A stretch of DNA of 26,375 nt from Pigoraptor vietnamica (lineage: Eukaryota > Opisthokonta > Filasterea). Each line of letters begins with the position of its first letter. Positions within the stretch are counted from its first letter, which is position 1. Location: contig CALSCQ010001916.1 of assembly GCA_943704525.1 (NCBI GenBank), positions 1-26,375 on the forward strand. Direction: 5' to 3'. Below, piece by piece: positions 8,101-14,100 of this stretch. Both the position numbers and the translations under genes were made by a program. A model generated the notes under the pieces. The model made no database searches. It worked only from the letters and a program-made list of their open reading frames with translations, and had not been told where the DNA came from.

Positions 8101-10371
8101 TGGCATATTCGTAGAGGCCGCCTCTGTCGGTGTCGCGGTCGGAGGCGCAGGGGCCTCGCTTGAAGGCTCAACTGGTGGCAGGGTCGGAGCCTCCGTTGGC
8201 ATGGCGGACGATGTCGGGCCGGGTGCAGGTGTCGGCGTCGGCGTCGGGTTTGGCTTCGACTTCGACTTGGGCGGGGGAGGCGGAGGCGGAGGGTGCGCGC
8301 AACACTCGCTTGATGTGGGCGTCGCTGAGGCAGTGGCCGCTGGGCTGCCCGTGGGCGCAGGCGGAGGAACAGACGACGGCGCGGCAGAAGACGAGGGCTC
8401 GGGCGCCGCCGTAGAAGGGGGTTCCGGTGCCATCGAAGATTCGGTCGGCGCGGGCGTGGGCGTGGGTGGCCCACCGCTCTCGGAGACGCATACGTACGTA
8501 CGGCCGCACCCGCTGAGGCACGCCACGCAGATCTCATCTGGCATGCACTTGGGATCGCAGAGGTCGCCGTTGTCGGTGGTTTCCGTCGGGGCGGGCGGCG
8601 CACCGGTCGCAGTGGGCGCCGGTGGTGCAGACGACGACGGAGCGGGTGGAACGGACACGCATGTGTAGGACCCTGCGCACGCACCGTCGAGGCAGAGCAC
8701 GCAGTCCTCGTCCCAAGCACACGGATTGGGGTCGCAGGGCGTAGGGTGGCCCGAGGGGGCCGGCGGTGCGGGCGTGGGCGTGTGCATGGCGGCAGACACG
8801 GTCGACCCCGCTTCGATGACGGTCGTGTACTCGAGCACCTGTTCGCCAAGCACCGACGAAAGCGACCCGTCCGACGTGCGGACCTCAAGCGTGCGCCCGA
8901 TCTCCGTGAGTGCGGTGGCGGTGGCCGTGTTGTCGACAATGGCAACGCCCGCAATGATGCTGCCGCTCCACGCGCCCGACAGGCGCATCTTTTCAGGAAT
9001 GGCGTGCGTCCCGTACGACGCGAAGTTTCCGTCGGCCGAGAGGAGCTCCGTCGCCGTCAGAAGGTCGAACAGACGCGCGAGCATTCGCACGCGGCGCTCG
9101 AGATCAAACGCGGCAAGTTCGCCCTCCATGCGAATGCGCCCCGCAAAGCTGTACGGCTCAGACGGCGACAGCACGACATTCACCCACGCGTTGAGCATGC
9201 CGTGGGTCGAAGACATGAGCGAGAGCTTCAGCGTGACGGTGGACATGCCGAAAAGGTCCTGAGGCACAACGAGGCCAGCCAGCGTGTACGTCGCGGCGCT
9301 GAAGTGGAGGTACGGCGGGAGTGCGTCGCCATCCACGAGAGAGATTTCCATTACGACGGTGGACCCAGCGCCGAGATACGCGGCAAAGAGCGATGATGGA
9401 AACTGAGCATTGAACAGCACGCCGAACGTGGCCTCGATGTCCGGGAGCTTGATGGTCGGCGGCGCGTGCGTGGGACCCGGCACGGCGGACGAAGCGAAGG
9501 GCGCCTCGGAAGTGCGCGCGGGCGCAGACGACGACGCAGACGACGCCGGCGCTGCCCCGGATGGGATGCACTTGTAGGGAACGGCGCCGCAGCCGCTGAT
9601 GCACACGGCGCAGTCCTCGCCCATGCCGCAGGGGTTCGGGTGGCAGGGGCTGTCATCCGGGGTGCGCGAGGGCTGGGGCGCCTCGGTGGGCACGTGCGAC
9701 TCGCCGGCGGACGCGGGCGGCTGCGGGGGCTCGCTTGGCGTCTGCGACGGGGCCGCGTGCGTCTGCGACGGCGTGGGCGGCTCTGACGAAGACATGCAGC
9801 GGTACGAGCCGCCGTCCTCGCACCCGAGCATGCAGAAGACGCAGTCCTCGCCCGGCGCGCATGGGTTGGCCTCGCAGGGATTGCCATCGTCCGCAGCGCC
9901 CGTAGGAGAGGGCGGTGCCGGGGTGACTGAGGGCGATGCCGGGGCGACAGACGGCGATGCCGAGCGGGGCACGCACGCGAAGGGCTGCGGGCAAGCCCCC
10001 ATCAGGCACACCACGCAGTCTTCCGTGTTCGCACACGGATTCGGGTTGCAGGGAGTGCCGTGGTCGGGCGTGTCGGTCGCAGTGGGCGCGCTTTCGGCAG
10101 AGCTCGACGGCATCGGGGGCGCCGTGGGTGAAGCGTCCCCACTGCCCGGCGTCGGCGAGGGCACGGGAGGCGAGAACGAGGCGTCTCCGTCGTTTGCGGG
10201 CATGCAGATGTAATCGGACCCACACGTGCGACTCAGGCACACGACGCAGACTGTGTTGCCCGCGCAGGGGTCGCTGGCGCACGGGTCCACAAAGGCACCG
10301 CCGATCAGAGCGGCGTGCGAGAGGACAACGCACAGGAGGGCGACGGCAGTGAAGGCGCGTGTGCGCGCCAT
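2185..10371 (-). CDS. Giant secreted mucin-like modular protein with cysteine repeats and four laminin-G-like domains, 2728 aa
   Basis: One open frame of 8.2 kb without introns. The start at 10371 is the first ATG in frame, has the strong context ACCATGG, and is followed at once by a signal peptide (MARTRAFTAVALLCVVLSHA). No membrane segment or GPI signal is visible at the C-terminus, so secretion or matrix location is inferred. Order from the N-terminus: four six-Cys modules (about 10300-9567); a cadherin-like plus SEA-like pair (about 9460-8790); six more Cys modules (8745-6832) separated by Pro/Ser/Thr linkers, three of which carry polyproline followed by KSKSKPNPTPTP; a second cadherin/SEA-like pair (about 6770-6110); a mucin-like repeat of about 20 aa (6060-5330); a TTGKVATA repeat (about 4870-4600); then four laminin-G-like domains (4330-2188), each containing a GC(L/M/V) strand motif. 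Many Ser/Thr residues suggest O-glycosylation. I recognise no named orthologue. Cell-surface, adhesion or extracellular-matrix function is inference. Confidence 0.9.
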   Translation of the reverse strand: MARTRAFTAVALLCVVLSHAALIGGAFVDPCASDPCAGNTVCVVCLSRTCGSDYICMPANDGDASFSPPVPSPTPGSGDASPTAPPMPSSSAESAPTATDTPDHGTPCNPNPCANTEDCVVCLMGACPQPFACVPRSASPSVAPASPSVTPAPPSPTGAADDGNPCEANPCAPGEDCVFCMLGCEDGGSYRCMSSSEPPTPSQTHAAPSQTPSEPPQPPASAGESHVPTEAPQPSRTPDDSPCHPNPCGMGEDCAVCISGCGAVPYKCIPSGAAPASSASSSAPARTSEAPFASSAVPGPTHAPPTIKLPDIEATFGVLFNAQFPSSLFAAYLGAGSTVVMEISLVDGDALPPYLHFSAATYTLAGLVVPQDLFGMSTVTLKLSLMSSTHGMLNAWVNVVLSPSEPYSFAGRIRMEGELAAFDLERRVRMLARLFDLLTATELLSADGNFASYGTHAIPEKMRLSGAWSGSIIAGVAIVDNTATATALTEIGRTLEVRTSDGSLSSVLGEQVLEYTTVIEAGSTVSAAMHTPTPAPPAPSGHPTPCDPNPCAWDEDCVLCLDGACAGSYTCVSVPPAPSSSAPPAPTATGAPPAPTETTDNGDLCDPKCMPDEICVACLSGCGRTYVCVSESGGPPTPTPAPTESSMAPEPPSTAAPEPSSSAAPSSVPPPAPTGSPAATASATPTSSECCAHPPPPPPPPKSKSKPNPTPTPTPAPGPTSSAMPTEAPTLPPVEPSSEAPAPPTATPTEAASTNMPPAPTATETSDDLCSPKCKPNELCIVCLSGCSEPYVCVPFSAEPSPSPSGVPEPTETAPPPVPTETGDEGDFCDPKCGPGEMCLTCLGGCSRPYICVPSSSATATPTPAPTEEPRPSQTGEPVESSIAPEPSSSAAPSSATSNPAATASATPTPSECCAPPPPPPPPPKSKSKPNPTPTPTPTPTPAPTEEPQPSETGEPIESSIAPPLPSSAAPSSVPTAAPTETTDNGDLCDPKCMPDEICVACLSGCGRTYVCVSESGSPPTPTPAPTASSLAPEPPSTAAPEPSSSAAPSSVPPPAPTSSPAATASATPTPSECCAHPPPPPPPPKSKSKPNPTPTPTPTPTPAPTESSVAPEPLSTAAPEPSSSDAPSSVRPVPEPSSSASATPTPSSNTPCDPNPCGTSERCVVCFTRECEGKDYVCERASSTSEIPPVPSPSATPPPFALPDIDTTFGSLFVRQLSKALFATLLGPADGAVVDVTLATGDALPTCLHFNSSTGILAGLVVAGDVPGDSIALTVALMSLEDGVLYDVPLRVMLASPPSPNFAARIRMTGDLAAFTLDRRARFLSRIFHTLLSSALLRDDIDAPAFGGFSVPSKMRLSGLKSGSVIAGLTITDDTVDSSTWREISNKFKSSTEDGSLSAQLGEDVTDYSTEIEDGATVSVVVVTPTPAAEASSAAPAPESSPGQLATSAPPPVSSAPPETSAGQPATSAPPPVSSPPPETSAEQPATSAPPPVSSAPPETSAGQPSAPPPVSSAPPETSAGQPATSAPPPVSSAPPETSAEQPATSAPPVSSTPAETSAGQPATSAAPPVSSAPPETSAGQPTTAGPMTSAGQPATSAAPPVSSPPPETSAGQPALSASPPVSSSPAETSAAQPVSSPPPETSTGQPATSVAPTVSSVPAETSAGEPATSTAQPVSSPSPETSAASAAPPISSAEPSRGPESSLAPPPTESSHASEPSTSEAASVQPSTAASATAAESSQLQPHSSAREETPTAIPETGRATDGPISSPRASTAQEPADTSRAPVTETGGAPETSAESSTPAAGTSGPVTTANAASATTGKAEETKGATTAASTTAKAQATTGKVATATTGKVATATTGKVATATTGKVATATTGKAATTTGKVATATTGKVATATTGKAATTTAKAATTTAKAAATTTAKAATSTTGGAAASTTKGTTTSKSTSTAATKPSTTSTKTTTSSVPKTTGANQATSTGAAAATSTPAEPVTTSTPAPSVTPLPLPTDVCEDGGDGSNPRNVPKVVGLCAGAGFTATLPLSLLNADSTFEIDVSFRATSSEDAVILSITGTDVDNLMLALNKDGDAIASINYGSGSFVAALSGPFHTGEWFDATISTSNGVLTLAIGEDSASSKRSTVNKALNQIDTLSSTFSGCLSVVNVNGKKGTDLRVKDWNGASAACCDCVQTSSLCSTTGGPFVPEPDQLPTTVGLCGGTGHVTGTFPRSLLDLDTSFTVRLGFAATRPGGIILGLSGSNADGVSIGLTGSGNLVATAEFGSGEMIATVPGPFHDGVFRNVTLTTRSGGFTITVGGISVTSPRSSRTSMEAVTQLTSRFSGCMSLYSLNGATASAIAVSEWQDASNKCCDCENDVAPLPPLTGVCPGNDHVYSGVPATMPTTVGMCAGGSVQAQTTPFLDRRRSFAISLSFRSRASSGTILGLTGSARDKVVLTIENGNLVLRIDFGSGVVSATVTGSFDDNVLRSVDISVADGLGTLKVGTRTATTKRAVTAQIVESLDTLTITVDGCVTVKQMNTLPVTSLPVVQWVGASTSCCSCQTQCAADTSAPDLLPEVFSICSGGRVTATSAAQRISSGTILVRFTAMDSNGLIFSYNSTDGTEWVAIAHVNGNVVVSASFDAAADPVSATVDSVLTDDGQEHSVELLVSGGALSVSVDDGDVVSSAVSKRSTVLQGLRTVMSDIRGCVQVVTVGSLTASDFNVATYSRASAYTCTAQ
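2188..4330 (-). other. Four tandem laminin-G-like domains
   Basis: Approximate spans on the minus strand are 4330-3800, 3780-3260, 3240-2705 and 2695-2188. Each begins with a V(V/G)(L/M)C(A/G)G-type segment, continues through FxxxxxxxxxILxLxG beta strands and ends with a GC strand: FSGCLSVVNVNG, FSGCMSLYSLNG, VDGCVTVKQMN, IRGCVQVVTV. This matches the usual LamG ending FxGCIxxxxxN. The first three end in W-x-x-A-S followed by CCxC; the fourth is degenerate (YSRASAYTC). LamG domains commonly bind glycans or matrix proteins. The domain call rests on pattern only. Confidence 0.7.
4600..4870 (-). repeat. 24-bp coding minisatellite (TTGKVATA repeat)
   Basis: Tandem 24-bp units encode TTGKVATA, with variant units TTGKAA and TTAKAA at the N- and C-terminal ends. 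Units between about 4677 and 4850 are nearly identical at the DNA level, indicating recent expansion. The array lies between the mucin-like repeat and the first laminin-G-like domain and adds Thr-rich, Lys-containing stalk. Confidence 0.85.
5330..6060 (-). repeat. About 60-bp coding repeat, mucin-like stalk (ETSAGQPATSAPPPVSSAPP)
   Basis: Roughly a dozen imperfect units of about 20 residues, built on PETSAGQPATSAPPPVSS, give a Ser/Thr/Pro stalk typical of O-glycosylated regions. Unit length varies (some lack ATSAPP or carry substitutions), consistent with unequal crossing over. Because the unit is a multiple of three and lacks stops in other frames, long but non-genuine open frames appear opposite it on the plus strand. 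Confidence 0.85.
6110..6770 (-). other. Second cadherin-like plus SEA-like domain pair
   Basis: It begins at FALPDIDTTFGSLF. The segment GDALPTCLHFNSSTGILAGLV resembles the G-x-x-LPxxLxFxxxTxxLxGxP core of dystroglycan-type cadherin-like or putative-Ig (He_PIG) domains. The following part, with FAARIRMTGDLAAFTLDRRARFLSRIF, then MRLSGLKSGSVIAGLTI, has the alternating pattern of a SEA-like fold. It is clearly homologous to the pair at 8790-9460. The fold names are inference; the internal duplication is directly visible. Confidence 0.55.
6832..8745 (-). other. Six six-cysteine modules (numbers 5-10)
   Basis: Modules lie near 8745-8655, 8565-8480, 8070-7985, 7895-7810, 7415-7330 and 6925-6832. 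Numbers 6-9 have the short form C-D-P-K-C-x4-x-C-x2-C-L-x-G-C-x4-(Y)-x-C. Numbers 5 and 10 have the longer NPC form. All keep six cysteines, suggesting three disulfides. Pro/Ser/Thr linkers separate them. Modules 6 and 9 are identical across CMPDEICVACLSGCGRTYVC. Confidence 0.75.
7070..8590 (-). repeat. Internal segmental duplication, offset 1152 bp
   Basis: About 365 bp at roughly 7075-7440 recurs almost unchanged at roughly 8225-8590, with an exact offset of 1152 bp (384 codons) measured on a shared stretch at 7381 and 8533. It spans polyproline-KSKSK, a Pro/Ser/Thr linker and cysteine modules 9 and 6. A third, partial copy of the polyproline and PTPTP part lies at about 7550-7690. The near-identity implies recent duplication or gene conversion. 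Confidence 0.8.
8790..9460 (-). other. First cadherin-like plus SEA-like domain pair
   Basis: It begins at IKLPDIEATFGVLF; VDGDALPPYLHFSAATYTLA is the cadherin-like core. FAGRIRMEGELAAFDLERR, then MRLSGAWSGSIIAGVAIVD and a LSSVLGEQVLEYTT segment form the SEA-like part. It shares order, spacing and many residues with the pair at 6110-6770. Domain names are tentative. Confidence 0.55.
9567..10300 (-). other. Four six-cysteine modules (numbers 1-4)
   Basis: Modules lie near 10297-10200, 10063-9969, 9893-9792 and 9655-9567. The consensus is PC-x2-NPC-x4-(E)-x-C-V-x-C-x3-(G)-C-x(3-5)-Y/F-x-C, with six cysteines each. They follow the signal peptide directly and are separated by Pro/Ser/Thr linkers. 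The spacing does not fit EGF or Kazal domains as I know them. Confidence 0.75.
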
Positions 10372-11159
10372 GGTAAGGTTGGCCGCGAGGCCTCGAATTG
10401 GTGGTCGCAAAATTCCCTAAGAAAGATGGTCTGCTGAGCTAATACTACAGCGGCTTCACACCAATGGACAGTCGAAGGGCCGCCGCGATGCAGGCTTGGG
10501 GTGGGAGAGGGGTCGCGCCGGAGCCGGAAATAGGCATTGGCAGAAGCGAGGTGCGTGCGTGTGTGTGTGCGTGTGTGTGTGTGAGCGTGCAGTGCTGCGT
10601 GTGAGTCAGTCCCGACGTCTGCCGTTGGTGGGAGGGGCCATTCCCGTTTTGTGTGGACGGGTGCCCATTGAGGCAAGTCGGCAGTTCACATGTCACCACC
10701 TGTCACTGCATTCGATTTATTTTCCATACAAAATCCGGTACTTGGCCTTTATCTTGACAGGCGGCTGCCATTTCCCCATTTGGATCAGGATGACACACGC
10801 GTAATAAAGGCATTTTTGGTACTCAGTCCATAGTCAAGACACTCCAAAATAAAAGGACGTGTGTGTAACGCTCGACGAGAATCAGTAACGAAAGCGCTTC
10901 GAGTCGAAGTCTGCTGTGGCAAAGGCGCCGGGAATGCCCCAGGTCGAGGGCTTCCCAGTCTCTGCGCCCACCGATGGCAATGACGTCTCCAAAATTCTCT
11001 CTCCATATCGAAGCCCGGTCCAGGGGACACTTCATCGAAGCTATGTGACTGGACGACACTTCATCGAAGCCATGTGACTGGACCGGCTAGAGACTTCATC
11101 GAAGCTATGGACTGGACCGGCTAGGGGACACGCAAGTCGGCTGTTACAATCGTATTCTC
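10372..11159. other. Intergenic region between the giant-protein start and the CPSF1 stop
   Basis: No coding exon is supportable. It should hold the promoter and 5' UTR of the giant gene (near 10372) and the 3' UTR of CPSF1 (near 11159), both on the minus strand. A GT-rich stretch lies at about 10551-10590, and an imperfect tandem repeat at 11033-11127. I see no tRNA or conserved RNA fold. Confidence 0.7.
11033..11127. repeat. Three-copy imperfect minisatellite, unit about 27-39 bp
   Basis: The unit is built on CTTCATCGAAGCTATGTGAC followed by TGGAC; the second and third copies add CGGCTAG. Copies begin near 11030, 11058 and 11092. The array lies 30-130 bp past the CPSF1 stop codon, so it probably falls in or just beyond the CPSF1 3' UTR. 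Confidence 0.8.
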
Positions 11160-14100
11160 TCAGAAGAGGTGCGACACAAGCGACTGCGCATCAAACAGCT
11201 GCCTCAAAAGCTGCTCGGGGTCGCTCCCCATCTGCCGCGCCAGGTCCCGCTGGTCACGCGCGCTCAGGCCGTCAAACACGCACAACAAATCGCCGTCAGC
11301 AATGTTCTTGGCGGCGTTGTTCCGCAGGCGCTGGGGTGTCCTCAGAATTCTGCACAGGCGGTCATTCATGATGAGAGCGTGTAGCAGAGCAAATGCGACG
11401 GAAAGAGTGTGCTTTGAAATACACACCTGTATGCTCGCGGATTGAGACCCGCCGTGTGCGGCACGCCCGTCACCAGCTTGTTCTGCAGCATCCACAGCCG
11501 ACGATACGCGCCTTCGTCCAGCGGTGCAAGGGCCACGAGAGACCCGTCGGAAGTCCCTGCGAGTGCGCAGGCAACCAGCGAGTTGAGAGACGATCAGAAA
11601 CAACTCTACCGCGCACATGCGCACCTATGACGTTGACGTGGGTGCGGGGATCCGCGCGAGAGGCCAGCCGAATGCAGGACGTTCCTGCACAGCCGAGGTT
11701 AACGTCGGCGCAGCGCAACAACCGCTGCCCGCCCATCGACTCCGCGTCTGGACAGAGAGCAAAGAGGGTCATTAGTGGACGAGAACAATGGGGGAGTGTG
11801 ACAGCCGCAAGGCGATCCACTTACTCTCCGGGTCGTACGAAAAGAGCACGCAGTTGCCGTCGGCATCCAATACGACAATCGAAAGGGACGGACCGTAAAC
11901 AGCGAACTGCGCGCTGACGACGGGAAGATCCTCAAAATCGCGGCTGACGTTCATCAGCTGTCGCTGCGCCGTCTGCGCCAGATGGGCCACAGGGTAAGTT
12001 AGATGGGTCCAAGGACAAGCGATGCATGATCGTACAGTCACAGTCACTACCAAGCATGAGATATAGTTCGGACAGAGACAGCATGACAGGAAGGCAGTTG
12101 CGACTAGTCGATGTGGCATGGGCAAGAGGGACGGTGCGCAGAGGAGAGACGACTACGGATGGATAACTGAGACGTGCCTTGAACCGCATAAGGGCGACGC
12201 TCTTGTGTATGTCGCCGGCCACGAGGAAGCTCTTGATGCTGACGAGCGTCGTCATGTAAATCTGCGTGTCCACAAACGCAAGCCCCACGAGTGCCTCCTT
12301 GTCCTTGAAGTCGTAGATGAGAATCTGCGCGGAATTGAATGCGCAAATCGGCATACAGGCATACAAGACAAGAGGCAACCCGGACGACAGGCATGCAGGC
12401 AGAGGCGCACCTTTTGCCCAATCGCGGCGGCGATGCACCCCCTCACTTCCGCCAGCGCGGTCACGGGACCCTTCTGGGCCTCGTCAAAGAGCACCTTGAG
12501 GCGGCGGTCGGACGTCGGGTTGTCCGGATCGGGGACGACTTCTATCACGTCGAATATCACAATCTGTTGTTGGAGGATGTGAGCACATGCCGACGCATAA
12601 AGATACATAAGCATCCACGCACAGACCCGCGCACGTATGCGCACGCACACGCACGCAACACGGCCGCAAGTTTGAATACAGTGCACTGACCCGGCCCCTC
12701 GCTGTGACGTCCTCGCCGTGGACGTTGATTGTTCCCGCAAGAATGTACGGCTTGAGCCCGCTGACAGTCTCCGTACTCTTCAACTCGGCAACGACGCACG
12801 AGGCAACGCGCTCGAACGGCTCAAAGTCGAACCTGCGACAAAAAAAAAATTGTCAGCTGCACCGCTGGCAGATAGCAGCAAAGGGAAATATTTATCTAGA
12901 GAGCGAAATGCTACGCTATCATCAGCATGGTCGGGCCATGTGGGCGCAAATGGGTGACACGAGCGACAGACGTATTCACGTACTTGTGCAGCGTCGCATA
13001 CGAGTTCTGGCTGAGAATGGCGAGCTCAAACTGGTCCTCCAGCGGAAACGGAAACCGCGGATCTGCAAAGGGCGCACGGTGAGTGGACGGGTGCATTGGG
13101 ATGGGTACGTACGAGTAGACATGTCCTTGATGGAATCGTTAACAGGGAAAGGGAAGGGCCCTTGATGTCAGAACATACGCACAACAGGCGCACGCACCCT
13201 TCTCAAGCGGCGTCGGCTTCCATGTCTCCTCGTTGCTCATCCGGGGCTTTGTGGTCACGACCACCTTGGACGACCGCAGCAGTGCGTACGTCTTTGATGG
13301 CGGGTGGTAATCGATAGTGTGCGGTGTGCAACGGAGGGGAATGCGGCGCGTGGGAAGTGGCGCGTCGTAGCTGAAGGTGCCGTCGAGCTGACAGATGCGC
13401 GCGTCCCCCTGCGGCACAAGCACGAAGGAATGAGTCAGTAGTAGTCCGCACACAAAAAACATACGACGCGACGACTTTTTTTTTTTTTTCACGGCACACG
13501 CGCACACCACAACGCCACACGCACCGCTCCGTTGATGTAGATGAATCCGTAGGGACAGCTGACCGTGTTGAAGGGCGCCAGCGCAACAACGTCCCCATCG
13601 ATGGTCATGCCATGCGTGCGCAGCTCCTTTCGCTGCGTCATCGTCAGCCACAGCGGGCGTTGGCCGCACACAAATGCGCCACTGTAACCGCCGATGTTGC
13701 GGAAGGGTCGGATGGCGTCCACGTGCGACGATGAGTGACGGGGGCCCACGCGGGCCTTCGCGGGGTCGCCCAGCGCCACGCGCCGGAACCGAAGAGCAAG
13801 GCGGTGAACGGCGTCCACGGCGCGGTCCAGGCCCGACTGCGCCTGCCGCCGGTGCACAAAGGCCTCGTACACGAGGAGTGACCCGTTGTTCAGGATCATC
13901 TGCGAGGCACGAGGGCTTAGCTGAGGCTGCAACCAATGGCGCACAACTTGCAAGAACGCTTAAGGAAAAGGTGGGACGGGAGGCGCAGTGTGTTGTCACA
14001 CTTACGAGCAGATGCGGACGCTGCATGTCCGGATCCAGCGCAACAACGGCGAATTCCTTCACGTGCGCCTCGTCCGAATTGATCATCACGTTGGTCTGGA

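Noticed and set aside
7550-8668. Plus-strand open frame (372 codons) with GVGVGVGFGFDFDLGGGGGGGG runs
   Set aside because: Antisense shadow of the PTPTP-polyproline linkers. Signal peptide, cysteine modules and codon pattern all support the minus strand.
10372-10410. Thirteen extra codons upstream of the giant protein's ATG
   Set aside because: The frame is open but the first codon there is TTG, not ATG. The ATG at 10371 has a strong context and begins the signal peptide.
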